64,000 nucleotides of DNA from Phycisphaerae bacterium (GTDB lineage Bacteria; Planctomycetota; Phycisphaerae; Phycisphaerales; UBA1924), in NCBI GenBank assembly GCA_022180725.1, contig BQMO01000013.1, positions 90,523-154,522 on the forward strand, written 5' to 3'. Below are positions 8,209-16,421 of the stretch, piece after piece. Below the pieces are notes generated by a model. The model had not been told where the DNA came from and ran no database searches. It saw nothing but the letters and a program-made list of their open reading frames with translations. Position 1 is the stretch's first letter; each line of letters begins with the position of its first letter. The position numbers and the translations under genes were made by a program.

Positions 8209-9683
8209 CTCCCGCCCTCGTGCGTTCCCTCAAACTCGCGCTCGGCGTGGCCGTCGCGCTGGCGCTCTACGCCCTGCTCGGCCCCTCGACCGGCTTCAGC
8301 GAACAGGCCCGACGAACCGCCGCCGCCGCCGCCCTCATCGCCGTGTGGTGGGTCACCGAGGCCCTCCCGCTCGAAGCCACCGGCCTGCTCCCCATCGCCC
8401 TCTTCCCCCTCCTGGGCATCGCCGACCTCAAGCAGGCCTCTGCCCCCTACGCCAACAACGTCATCTTCCTCTTCCTCGCGGGCATGCTCCTGGGCCAGGC
8501 CATGGAAACCTGGAACCTCCATCGCCGCCTGGCGCTGGGCGTGCTCCGCGCCTTCGGGCAAGGCCCGGCCATGCTCGTGGGCGGCTTCCTCGTCGCCACC
8601 GCCTTCGTCAGCATGTGGGTTTCCAACCTCGCCGCCAGCGTCATGATGGCCCCCATCGCCCTCAGCGTCGCCACCGCCTTCTCCGTGCGCGACGCCGGGC
8701 CGTCCTTCCGCCCCGCCCTGCTCCTCGCCGTCGCCTTCGGCGCCTCCATCGGCGGGCTGGGCACGCTCATCGGCACGCCCCCCACCGCCCAGTTCGCCGC
8801 CTTCATGGCCGCCGATGTCAACCGCCCCGTCACCTTCCTCGAATGGCTGAAGATCGGCCTGCCCCTCCAGGCCGTCATGCTCCCCCTCGCCTGGCTTATC
8901 CTCACCCGCCTGGCCTTCCGCGTGCCCGCGCGGGCCGCACGCGTCGAAGGTTCGCACGCCGCGACCGATCTCGGCCCGTGGTCGTGGGAAGAGCGCGCCG
9001 TCGCCATCGTCTTCCTTCTCGCCGCGGCCGGGTGGATCTTCACGCCCGTTCTCGCCAAGTGGTCCGCCCTCGACGGCACCCTCGCCGGCGCGATCCTCGC
9101 GCGCGTCACCGACACCGGCGTGGGTGTGACCTGCGCCATCGCCCTCTTCATCATCCCCGCGCGAACACGCACCGATCAACCCAACCCCACCCCGCGAGGC
9201 CTGCTCACCTGGCGCGACGCCGAGAAGGTCCACTGGGGCGTCCTCCTCCTCTTCGGCGGGGGGCTGTCCCTCGCCGAGACGCTCACCCGCCACGGCGTGG
9301 ACGCGCGCCTCGCCCACCTCGCCGAGCCGCTCCATTCGCTCCCGCTCTTCTTCACGCTGTGGATCATCACCCTGGGGGCGATCATCCTCACCGAGTTCGC
9401 GAGCAACACCGCCCTGGTCGCCGCGGGGCTGCCCATCGCCCTGGGCATGAGCAAGGCCCTGGGCGTCGCGCCCGAGGTGCTCCTGGTCACCATCACCCTC
9501 GCGGCCAGCCTGGGCTTCATGCTCCCCGCGGGCACGCCCCCCAACGCGGTCGTCTTCGCCACGCGCCAGGTCACCATGCGCCAGATGATGCGGGGCGGCC
9601 TGCTGCTCGACCTCGCCGCCTCGCTCCTCGTGCCGCTCCTCGTGCTCGCGTGCGCCAAGGCGGGCGTGCTGCCGGGAGTGTAA
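8205..9683 (+). CDS. SLC13/DASS-family sodium:dicarboxylate-type transporter
   Basis: 492 residues, about 11-12 membrane helices, the normal size for the divalent anion:sodium symporter family. The family signature near the C-terminus reads GFMLPAGTPPNAVVF and a matching sodium-site half is LGTLIGTPPTAQFAAF near 185-200. TEFASNTALVAAGLP is another conserved block. Likely substrates are C4-dicarboxylates or related anions; which one cannot be told. GTG start at 8205 overlaps the DUF486 stop by four bases. Nothing else in this stretch indicates a pathway. Confidence 0.9.
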   Translation: MTPALVRSLKLALGVAVALALYALLGPSTGFSEQARRTAAAAALIAVWWVTEALPLEATGLLPIALFPLLGIADLKQASAPYANNVIFLFLAGMLLGQAMETWNLHRRLALGVLRAFGQGPAMLVGGFLVATAFVSMWVSNLAASVMMAPIALSVATAFSVRDAGPSFRPALLLAVAFGASIGGLGTLIGTPPTAQFAAFMAADVNRPVTFLEWLKIGLPLQAVMLPLAWLILTRLAFRVPARAARVEGSHAATDLGPWSWEERAVAIVFLLAAAGWIFTPVLAKWSALDGTLAGAILARVTDTGVGVTCAIALFIIPARTRTDQPNPTPRGLLTWRDAEKVHWGVLLLFGGGLSLAETLTRHGVDARLAHLAEPLHSLPLFFTLWIITLGAIILTEFASNTALVAAGLPIALGMSKALGVAPEVLLVTITLAASLGFMLPAGTPPNAVVFATRQVTMRQMMRGGLLLDLAASLLVPLLVLACAKAGVLPGV

Positions 9684-9746
9684 CTGGGCACCGCGCACTT
9701 CCAAGGGCCGAGCCGTCGGCACGCACCCGGCGAGTTGCGCGCATGG

Positions 9747-9842
9747 CTACCGCTTCTTCTTCCCGCTCATCGTCAGCAGCAGCACCAGCACGATCACGAC
9801 CGCCGTGGCCCCGCCGATCAGGTACATCATGGTCATGCCCAT
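9747..9842 (-). CDS. 31-residue single-pass membrane microprotein
   Basis: A very short gene with strong initiation signals: AAGGAGG lies five bases before the ATG, one of the best ribosome sites in the window. The peptide starts MGMTMMYLIGG, continues with one hydrophobic helix (about residues 5-25) and ends in a basic tail (SGKKKR), the shape of a small inner-membrane peptide. It is the last gene of a set that runs nuoG, the 64-residue protein and then this one, with short gaps. No family recognised. Support is the ribosome site, composition and context only. Confidence 0.55.
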   Translation of the reverse strand: MGMTMMYLIGGATAVVIVLVLLLTMSGKKKR

Positions 9843-9867
9843 GCGGCCCTCCTTCCGGCTCGTCGAG

Positions 9868-10062
9868 TTATCGCTTCATGCTGTCCGGTTGTTCCGACCC
9901 CGGCCCGGGCAGTTTCACCACCACCCGCTCGCGCGGGTCTTCCTTCACCTTGAACCGCTTGTGCTCGGCGTCGGCCCACTTGTCCGCCAGGCGCCACCAC
10001 CACAGCGTGAACGGCACGCCGATGAACACCACCAGCCCGGCCACAATCCACACCGGTGTCAT
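9868..10062 (-). CDS. 64-residue membrane protein downstream of nuoG
   Basis: 64 residues: an N-terminal transmembrane helix (PVWIVAGLVVFIGVPFTLWWW) and a charged cytoplasmic tail (ADKWADAEHKRFKVKED and a proline-rich end). It starts 20 bases after the stop of nuoG on the same strand with a GAGAGGCGG ribosome site, and so is probably co-transcribed. The position suggests an accessory role with the NADH dehydrogenase or in its membrane neighbourhood, but nothing in the sequence proves it. Confidence 0.65.
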   Translation of the reverse strand: MTPVWIVAGLVVFIGVPFTLWWWRLADKWADAEHKRFKVKEDPRERVVVKLPGPGSEQPDSMKR

Positions 10063-10082
10063 CACGCACCGCCTCTCGCGGC

Positions 10083-11828
10083 CTACACCGCCACTTCGAC
10101 CATGTCCGTCGCCGTCGGCGCTTCCTCGGGCGGCAGCGCCACGCCCGCGAACACCCCGCCCATCTCCCGCCGAACCGCCGCCGCGTCGAACACCGGTCCG
10201 AACGGCACCGCCACCTGCAACCCCGCGGCCACCTGCCCGCGCGTCGTCTCCAGCACCACCGGCGCCACCCGCTCCAGCGGCGGGGTCACCCCGTCGAGCA
10301 CCGCGCCAAAGTCCCACGCAATCTGCCCCTCGCTCCGCGCCGCCTCGACCGGCGGAATCGCCCGCGCGAAGGCCTGCACCAGACCCTTCGCGTTCTCGAA
10401 GCACCCGCTCTTCTCCAGCCACGTCGCCCCGGGCAGCACCACGTCGGCCCGATCGGTCAGCCGCGTCGGCAGCGTGTCGATCAGCACCACGAACTTCCCG
10501 CCCAGGCACTTCTCGAACTCCTCCGTCACCCATTCGCTTGGGTAGTTGCCCGTCACGATCGCCGCGCCGATGTCCGACGCGCCCAGGCCCTTGCCAAGGG
10601 CCCGCAGGAACGTGTCGTACGACTCGACGTTGCCGCCGAGCGATTCCAGCGCCCGCCGCACGCCGCGCGCGTTGGGCGCCTTCTCCGCGTACATCGTGAA
10701 CGCCTTGGGGTCCTCGGCCTTCGCCCCGGCGGGGAAGACCTTGTCCTGCCCGCTCACCGGCACCGGCCCCACCGCGAGCACGGCCTTCGCGTCCAGCCGC
10801 CGCGCCAGCCGACCCAACGCCCACGCCTCCTCGCACGGCAGCATCGGCGACACCATGACCGCCAGGCGCTTCCCCGACGCCACGGCCTTCTTCATCCCCT
10901 CGATCGCGTCGTCATACGCCCGCGCCCAGTCACACGCCACGCTCGCGCCGAACTGCCTCCGCCGCGGCGTGCGCAGCCGCGCCGGATCGTGCACGAACTT
11001 CCACCCGTACCGCACCTCGTCGGTGATCCACCACTTGTTCACCTGCGCATTGTGCCGCGGCTTCACGCGGTAGACCTTCCCCTCGTTGTGGTGCACCCAC
11101 AGGTTGTCCCCGCTCGCCGTCAGCCCGTCCACGCTCGGCGTTTCCTTCAGGAACCACACGCGCTGCGCGAACAAAAAGTCCTTATCCAGCAGCGCCCCCA
11201 CCGGGCACAGGTCGATCACGTTGGCCGACAGCTCGTTGTCCAGCCCCACGCCCGGGAAGACGTCGATCTCTTCCTTGTTGCCGCGCCCCGTGACGCACAA
11301 CTCCGCCGTCCCCGTCACCTCGCGCGTGAAGCGCACGCACCGCGTGCACATGATGCAGCGATCGGCGTAGAGCAGCACGTTCTTCCCCACGTCTTTCTTC
11401 GGCTGCTTGACCTTCTGCTCCTCGAAGCGCGACACGCCCCGGCCGTACAGGTACGAGTAATCCTGCAGGAAGCACTCCCCGCTCTGGTCGCACACCGGGC
11501 AATCCAGCGGGTGGTTGATGAGCAGGTACTCCATCACCGCCTTCTGGTTGCCCACGGCCTTGGGGCTGTCGCTGCGGACCTCCATCCCGTCCATCGCCGT
11601 CTGCTGGCAACTGGGCACCAACTTCCCCCCCATGAACGGCTCCATCGCGCCGGTCTTGGGGTTTGGCGTCCAGCACTCCACCAGGCAGATCCGGCACGAC
11701 GCCACGATCGACAGCCCCTCGTGGTAGCAGTACTGCGGGATCTCCATCCCGTGGGCGTTGGCAACCTGGAGAATCGTCTGCCCGGGCGTGTACTCGAACT
11801 TCCGCCCGTTGATGGTGATGCTCGGCAT
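10083..11828 (-). CDS. nuoG: NADH-quinone oxidoreductase subunit G (NuoG)
   Basis: 581 residues from ATG 11828 (an in-frame TTG at 11837 is less likely). NuoG is the large iron-sulfur subunit of the complex I peripheral arm. Cluster ligands are readable: the [2Fe-2S] site C34, C45, C48 and C74; the His-Cys3 [4Fe-4S] site H106, C110, C113, C119; and a further [4Fe-4S] site C158, C161, C164 with C208 in DLCPVGA. From about 215 on comes a shortened molybdopterin-oxidoreductase-like region with no obvious cofactor site and no extra N7 cluster. The protein is shorter than the roughly 800-900 residues of many NuoG proteins. It stands alone: no nuoE, nuoF, nuoH or nuoI lies beside it. Confidence 0.9.
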   Translation of the reverse strand: MPSITINGRKFEYTPGQTILQVANAHGMEIPQYCYHEGLSIVASCRICLVECWTPNPKTGAMEPFMGGKLVPSCQQTAMDGMEVRSDSPKAVGNQKAVMEYLLINHPLDCPVCDQSGECFLQDYSYLYGRGVSRFEEQKVKQPKKDVGKNVLLYADRCIMCTRCVRFTREVTGTAELCVTGRGNKEEIDVFPGVGLDNELSANVIDLCPVGALLDKDFLFAQRVWFLKETPSVDGLTASGDNLWVHHNEGKVYRVKPRHNAQVNKWWITDEVRYGWKFVHDPARLRTPRRRQFGASVACDWARAYDDAIEGMKKAVASGKRLAVMVSPMLPCEEAWALGRLARRLDAKAVLAVGPVPVSGQDKVFPAGAKAEDPKAFTMYAEKAPNARGVRRALESLGGNVESYDTFLRALGKGLGASDIGAAIVTGNYPSEWVTEEFEKCLGGKFVVLIDTLPTRLTDRADVVLPGATWLEKSGCFENAKGLVQAFARAIPPVEAARSEGQIAWDFGAVLDGVTPPLERVAPVVLETTRGQVAAGLQVAVPFGPVFDAAAVRREMGGVFAGVALPPEEAPTATDMVEVAV

Positions 11829-12239
11829 AGGAGGCAATGGTAGCCGAACCCTCTCCGTGCTTACACGCGCAACGCATGGAACGCCGTCCCCTGCCTCTAC
11901 GCCAACACACAGCGCCCATGCGGCATTGGGCCGCGTCGTCCATTTTCATCAGACACGGGCAAGGCTTGGCGCATGTGATCGAATCCCGGATTCGTGGTCG
12001 CCCGGGAGATAGCCATCCAACGATTCCGCCACCGATACGCGGGAATCCCACTCTCAGATCGAAACGTCTGCATCGCTCACTGGCAATGTCTATGTGCGAT
12101 ATACCCGAACAAATATATATCGAGAGTGACGGGAGGGTTTCCGCTGAGTTCTGTTTGAACAGTTATAAATACCGGCACTATACCATTACCCTAACTCGTT
12201 CATTTACACAATTTTGCATCTAAAATCCACGATTTTCCA
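11829..12239. other. Long intergenic region, AT-rich in its right half
   Basis: This gap between nuoG and the first PEP-CTERM-like gene turns notably AT-rich from about 12060, in sharp contrast to its surroundings. It must hold the nuoG promoter reading leftward. I find no convincing coding frame and no complete tRNA cloverleaf; a GATCGAATCCC segment near 11977 recalls a T-loop but has no matching arms. No insertion-sequence ends are seen. Confidence 0.5.
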
Positions 12240-12267
12240 TTGATAGTTCATCTAACTCTGGTACTCT
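12240..12267 (+). promoter_or_regulatory. Sigma-70-like promoter TTGATA-N16-TACTCT
   Basis: TTGATA (12240-12245) and TACTCT (12262-12267) with a 16-base spacer. Transcription would begin near 12274, at the left arm of the leader hairpin, giving a leader of about 60 bases before the ATG at 12336. The spacer length matches the elements found at several dockerin genes in the window. Confidence 0.5.
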
Positions 12268-12272
12268 TGCCC

Positions 12273-12316
12273 CTGAGAGAGAACTTCTTGGGCAGCGGCG
12301 GTACCGCTGATCTCAG
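12273..12316 (+). promoter_or_regulatory. Nested leader hairpin before the first PEP-CTERM-like gene
   Basis: Outer arms CTGAGA (12273-12278) and TCTCAG (12311-12316) enclose an inner stem CAGCGG (12293-12298) / CCGCTG (12304-12309). The structure would sit at the very 5' end of the predicted transcript and ends just before the purine-rich ribosome site AAGGAAGGGAGAG. It may protect the message or tune translation. Confidence 0.4.
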
Positions 12317-12335
12317 AAGGAAGGGAGAGCAAGAC

Positions 12336-13043
12336 ATGATCGGTGATATTCGTGTGTTTCGCGCTGTCAGTGCGGCGTCTGTGATGGCGTTGTCATCGAT
12401 GGCGGGAGCAAGTGTGTCGTTCAATGCGACCGACGGCGCCGGGCGTTCCGCCACGGCCGAGTTCGACGTGCAGGGCGGTCAACTTGTTGTCACCCTGACG
12501 AACGATGCGTCGATGGATGTGCTGATCCCGGTGCACGTGCTGACGTGCCTCTTCTTCGAGTACAGCGGCGGCTCGCTCAGCCTGACCCCCGTCAGCGCGC
12601 AACTCAATGCCGGGTCAGTCGTTTTCTTCGGCTCCAACGGCGGCGGGAACGTCGGCGGCGAGTGGGCCTACGTCGGCGGGGCTGTCTGGCCCGAAGGCTC
12701 CGGTTACGGCATCGGCTCGGCGGGCCTGGGCGTCTTCGGCGCAAGCAACTTCAACGGCCCGGACCTTGACCCCCCGGGGGCCGTCAACGGTTTGAACTAC
12801 GGCATCACTACCGCCGGCGACAATCCCGCCACAGGGAACGCCCAAGTCACCGGCAATGTACCTCTTATCAAGAACAGCGTTGTCTTTCGTCTGTCGGGCT
12901 TGCCCGGAAACTTCAACCTCAACAACATCCACAATGTCTGGTTCCAGTACGGCACCGACTTCAGCGAGCCGCGCACCCCGGCCCCGGGCGCCCTCGCCCT
13001 TCTCGGCCTGGGCGGGCTGCTGATTTCCCGTCGCCGCCGCTAA
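12336..13043 (+). CDS. PEP-CTERM-like exosortase-dependent surface protein, copy 1
   Basis: 235 residues. N-terminal signal peptide (to about residue 26), a beta-rich body with blocks VTLTNDASMDVLIPVHVLT, GGEWAYVGG, GISTAGDN-like GITTAGDNPATGN and NVWFQYGT, and a C-terminal sorting tail: PAPGA, a glycine-leucine membrane stretch, then RRRR. This is a PEP-CTERM-type architecture and the body looks like the XDD group of exosortase substrates; exact family membership is from memory. The protein should be cut and anchored at the surface by an exosortase, none of which is in the window. A near-identical layout follows directly in a second gene. A strong terminator closes the unit. Confidence 0.82.
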   Translation: MIGDIRVFRAVSAASVMALSSMAGASVSFNATDGAGRSATAEFDVQGGQLVVTLTNDASMDVLIPVHVLTCLFFEYSGGSLSLTPVSAQLNAGSVVFFGSNGGGNVGGEWAYVGGAVWPEGSGYGIGSAGLGVFGASNFNGPDLDPPGAVNGLNYGITTAGDNPATGNAQVTGNVPLIKNSVVFRLSGLPGNFNLNNIHNVWFQYGTDFSEPRTPAPGALALLGLGGLLISRRRR

Positions 13044-13064
13044 CTCGCATCGCAGCCTCACTCA

Positions 13065-13095
13065 ACGCCCGGCCGCCACAGGCCGGGCGTTTTTC
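13065..13095 (+). terminator. Intrinsic terminator after PEP-CTERM-like copy 1
   Basis: Perfect 9-bp stem CGCCCGGCC / GGCCGGGCG (13066-13074 and 13081-13089), 6-base loop, flanking A-T pair and a run of five Ts. Confidence 0.9.
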
Positions 13096-13240
13096 ATTGG
13101 CTCGATTCGTTCTCGGAACCAGCGATGATCGGGCCCAAGCCACATATCCCGCATGCGATGCGCCCCATGTCATGATCTCGGGCTTTTCTTCCTCTCCTCG
13201 TGGCAATCCAACCGCGTGCGTGGCATCTTCAGGGTGGTTC

Positions 13241-13257
13241 ACGCCGCCACGCGGCGT
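13241..13257 (+). promoter_or_regulatory. Leader hairpin before PEP-CTERM-like copy 2
   Basis: ACGCCGC (13241-13247), loop CAC, GCGGCGT (13251-13257): a perfect 7-bp stem ending eight bases before the ribosome site GGAGGAG. Copy 1 has a hairpin in the same relative place, so the arrangement may be functional. Confidence 0.4.
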
Positions 13258-13277
13258 TCTGACTGGAGGAGAAAGAG

Positions 13278-13994
13278 ATGACCCGAATCTCCTGTTCCGC
13301 GGCCGCTTTGATCGCCGCATGCTCGATCGTCTCGACCGCATCCGCATCGGTGGTGTGGACCGGTTCGTCCGGGTCACGCGCCGCCGAGATCGAGTTCGCC
13401 GTCACCGGCGGGAATCTCGAAGTCACCCTCAGCAACACGTCACCCAACGACGTGCTCGTGCCCGTGGATGTCCTCACCGGTGTCTTTTTCGACATCGCCG
13501 GCGCTCCACTTACGCTCACGCGTCAGAGCGCCAAGGTCGCGCCCGGCTCGACCGTCCTCTTCGGAACGACCGACCCCGGGAACGTGGTCGGCGGCGAGTG
13601 GGCCTACAAGGGCGGCCTGAGCGGCGGCCCCCATGGCGCCAAGTACGGCCTCAGTTCCTCAGGCCTGGGCCTCTTCGGCCCCGGCGACATCTTCCCGGGT
13701 TCCAACCTTGAAGGACCCGCATCCCCCGGCGGCCTCGAGTACGGCATCACCTCCATCGGCGACAATCCCGCCACCGGCAACACTCCGGTCACAGGCTCCA
13801 ACGCCCTCATCAAGCACTCCGTGGTCTTCGTCCTCGGCGGCGTCGGCGAATCCTTCGATCTCAACCGTATCGGCAACGTTTCGTTCCAGTACGGCACGGC
13901 CCTCTCCGAGCCGAACACGCCCGGCACCCCCGCCCCCGGGGCCGCCGCACTCCTCGGCCTCGGGAGCCTGCTCATCGCTCGCCGGCGCCGCTGA
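13278..13994 (+). CDS. PEP-CTERM-like exosortase-dependent surface protein, copy 2
   Basis: 238 residues, a tandem paralogue of the preceding gene with the same block order (LEVTLSNTSPNDVLVPVDVLT, GGEWAYKGG, GITSIGDNPATGN, NVSFQYGTALSEPN). Signal peptide to about residue 24; C-terminal tail PAPGAAALLGLGSLLIARRRR-type with PAPGA, hydrophobic stretch and four arginines. Ribosome site GGAGGAG eight bases before ATG. Copies differ throughout the body, so this is an old duplication rather than a recent one. It has its own terminator, so the two copies may be expressed independently. Function beyond surface location is unknown. Confidence 0.84.
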   Translation: MTRISCSAAALIAACSIVSTASASVVWTGSSGSRAAEIEFAVTGGNLEVTLSNTSPNDVLVPVDVLTGVFFDIAGAPLTLTRQSAKVAPGSTVLFGTTDPGNVVGGEWAYKGGLSGGPHGAKYGLSSSGLGLFGPGDIFPGSNLEGPASPGGLEYGITSIGDNPATGNTPVTGSNALIKHSVVFVLGGVGESFDLNRIGNVSFQYGTALSEPNTPGTPAPGAAALLGLGSLLIARRRR

Positions 13995-14018
13995 TCGACA
14001 TTCCTCGTCATGGCACCC

Positions 14019-14048
14019 AAGGCCCGTGCATCCCGCACGGGCCTTTTT
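14019..14048 (+). terminator. Intrinsic terminator after PEP-CTERM-like copy 2
   Basis: Stem GGCCCGTGC (14021-14029) / GCACGGGCC (14035-14043), 5-base loop, followed by five Ts. Confidence 0.9.
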
Positions 14049-14158
14049 CATACACCATCCCTGCGCGCACAGTGACGCCGTTGTGATTGCTCCGATTCGT
14101 TCCCTCACGTTGGGGCAATCAGGCGGCCTCACGGGTGCCGTCCCTACGCTCACGCCTC

Positions 14159-15511
14159 ATGCCCCCGTTCCAGGCCCCCAAAGGCACCCGCGACCTGTAC
14201 CCCCTCGACGCCGCCCGTCGACGGTTCATCACCGAGGCGTGGCGCGCCGCATCCATCCGTCACGGATTCGACGAGATCGACGGCCCGACCTTCGAGCCGC
14301 TGGGCTTGTACACGGTGAAGTCGGGCGAGGGGATCGTGTCGGAGTTGTTCTCGTTCCGTCGGGCGGGCGGGGAGGATGACTACGCCCTGAGGCCGGAGTT
14401 CACGCCCACGCTGGCGCGGATGTACGCGGCGAAGGCGGGGAGCCTGCCCCGGCCGACGAAGTGGTTCATGGCCGGGCCGTTCTTCCGGGCCGAGCGCCCG
14501 CAGCGAGGGCGCCTGCGCGAGTTCCTGCAGTGGAACGCGGACTTCCTGGGGCTGGGGGGCGACCCCAAGACGCCCGAGGAAGTCGAGGCCGCCAAGGCCG
14601 CCGCCGACGCGGAGATCATCGCCACGTGCGTGTCGCTTCTGGCGTCGCTGGGCCTGAAGCCGACCGACGTACGGATACGCGTCAATCACCGCTACGCGCT
14701 GTCCGCGTGGCTCACGACGCAGGGTGTCGCGCCGGAGCGACAGCCGGACCTGTTCAAACTGCTCGACCAGCGCGGGAAGATGCCCGAGGCGCAGTTCGCG
14801 GCGGGGCTGGGCGCGTTCGGCTTCTCGCCCCAGCAGGCCGAGGTCTTCCAGAAGGGCGTCGTGCGCATCACCACCGACGATCCGCAGGCCCGCGACAGCG
14901 TGCTCGATCTGACACTCTTCTCGCACGCCGTTCTGCCGCTGGCCAATCAGTTCGCGCAGATGGGCATCGTGGACTGGATCGACTTTGACCTGACAATCGT
15001 GCGGGGGTTGGCGTACTACACGGGGATGGTCTTCGAGGTGCACGAGGCCGGGGGGGCCGAGCGGGCCATCGCCGGGGGCGGGCGGTACGACGGGCTGGTG
15101 GAACTCTTCGGCGGCCCGGCGACGCCCGCGGTGGGCTTCGGCATGGGCGACGTGGTGCTCGCGCTGGTGTTGCAGGACAAGGGGCTGATGCCCCCGGACG
15201 CGTCGCTGCTCGAGGCCGCGGGACAGCGGCCTGACGTGTTCGTCCTGAGCAACGGCACGCCGCAGGCCGAGGTGTGGGTGAGGCCGATCGTCGCGCAACT
15301 GCGCGCCGCAGGCCTCCACGCGCGGCACACGTACAAGGCGACGCGGAACATCGGCAAACTGCTGAAGGAAGCCGGTGATGCGCACGCCCGCGTCGCGGTC
15401 ATCATCGAATCGCCCCAGCAGGCGACGCTGAAGGACCTTGGGACGGGCGTCCAGACGCCGGTACCGCTCGCGGAGGCGTGCCGGACGGTGCAAGGTTTGA
15501 TTGCCCGGTAA
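14159..15511 (+). CDS. hisS: Histidyl-tRNA synthetase
   Basis: 450 residues; loads histidine on tRNA-His. ATG 14159 chosen because the protein then begins MPPFQAPKGTRDLYP, the normal start of class II HisRS. Motif 2 is FRAERPQRGRLREFLQWN, the histidine-A loop is IVRGLAYYTGMVFEV, and the motif 3-like GFGMGDVVLAL follows GGRYDGLVELFGG. Residues about 360-450 form the anticodon-binding domain (QAEVWVRPIVAQLRAAGL), which separates it from HisZ. In the histidine-A loop the usual Asp of GLDYY is Ala. Slightly longer than typical bacterial enzymes. Codon choice shifts to G-ending codons in its middle part compared with the C-ending style of neighbours. Confidence 0.92.
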   Translation: MPPFQAPKGTRDLYPLDAARRRFITEAWRAASIRHGFDEIDGPTFEPLGLYTVKSGEGIVSELFSFRRAGGEDDYALRPEFTPTLARMYAAKAGSLPRPTKWFMAGPFFRAERPQRGRLREFLQWNADFLGLGGDPKTPEEVEAAKAAADAEIIATCVSLLASLGLKPTDVRIRVNHRYALSAWLTTQGVAPERQPDLFKLLDQRGKMPEAQFAAGLGAFGFSPQQAEVFQKGVVRITTDDPQARDSVLDLTLFSHAVLPLANQFAQMGIVDWIDFDLTIVRGLAYYTGMVFEVHEAGGAERAIAGGGRYDGLVELFGGPATPAVGFGMGDVVLALVLQDKGLMPPDASLLEAAGQRPDVFVLSNGTPQAEVWVRPIVAQLRAAGLHARHTYKATRNIGKLLKEAGDAHARVAVIIESPQQATLKDLGTGVQTPVPLAEACRTVQGLIAR

Positions 15512-15710
15512 ACTGGCTGCGGCGCATCGTGCCGTGAACACACAGAACCGCGTCATACGAATCGTTCATGGTGCGTTCGCGACGAATCGACGTTGCACGC
15601 CCGGGATTGTGCTTGGCGATCATCGCGGTTTCGAGTACAAGCGAGGCACGCACCACGCCCGGGCCGGGGCGCTTCGTGGGTGATCCGGCCGCGGCGCGCG
15701 AGGCCTCGCC

Positions 15711-16376
15711 ATGCCGAACCCCGGACAAGAACTCTCCAGCATCGACTTTGAATCCATGCTCGGCGGGCCGCTGGTCGCGGTCATCAACGCCCAGGCCCAG
15801 GCCGCCATCTCCACGGTGAACTTCATCAAGGAAGTCGGCTTCAAGAAGAAGGCGCAGCAGGACGCCGCCGGGGGCGACACCTCGACGATGGACCCCATCT
15901 ACGTCACCTTTCAGTACCCCAAGGAACTTGCCCCGTTCCAGCCGGCGATCCCCGCGAACCCGGGCAACCCCAACGCGAACCCGCCCATTCCCGCGACGCC
16001 CGCGGTGCCCGCGGTGCCCGCGGTCTTCCAGACGCAGGAACTGCGGGTTCCGATCCTGACGATGCTGCCAATCCCGTTCATCCGCATCGACCTCACGACG
16101 ATCGACTTCAACGCGAAGATCAACTCGGTCGAGTTCCGCCGGACGGACACGAATCTCAAGGTCGATGCCGCCCTCGAGGCCAAGGCCGGGTGGCTGTGGG
16201 GCTCGGCGAAACTGAACGTCTCCACGTCGTACCAGCGATCGACGCAGCAGGGGAGCAAGGTGGACCGGACGTACTCGATGGCGGTGCACATCAAGGCCGT
16301 GCAGGACGAAATGCCCGCGGGCATGGAGCGTCTGCTGGGCATTCTCGAAGGGGCGATCACGTCGCAGCCCGCATAA
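15711..16376 (+). CDS. DUF2589-family protein
   Basis: 221 residues. The core strand-turn-strand blocks LTMLPIPFIRIDLTTIDF and NAKINSVEFRR are the hallmark of DUF2589, a family of unknown function. The N-terminal part (LGGPLVAVINAQAQAAISTVNFIKEVGF) is an amphipathic helix; a linker of repeated P-A-V and N-P units (about 80-105) joins it to the beta core; the end (YSMAVHIKAVQDEMPAGMERLL) looks like a helix cap. No signal peptide. It is the first of four closely packed genes running to 18305, probably one operon. GAGG lies eight bases before the ATG. Confidence 0.8.
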   Translation: MPNPGQELSSIDFESMLGGPLVAVINAQAQAAISTVNFIKEVGFKKKAQQDAAGGDTSTMDPIYVTFQYPKELAPFQPAIPANPGNPNANPPIPATPAVPAVPAVFQTQELRVPILTMLPIPFIRIDLTTIDFNAKINSVEFRRTDTNLKVDAALEAKAGWLWGSAKLNVSTSYQRSTQQGSKVDRTYSMAVHIKAVQDEMPAGMERLLGILEGAITSQPA

Positions 16377-16421
16377 GCGTGATCGCCGTCGTGCCGGCCG
16401 CGCAGAACGGAGCACCCACGC

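Noticed and set aside
11970..12000. Possible tRNA T-loop (GATCGAATCCC)
   Set aside because: No acceptor or anticodon arms could be formed around it.
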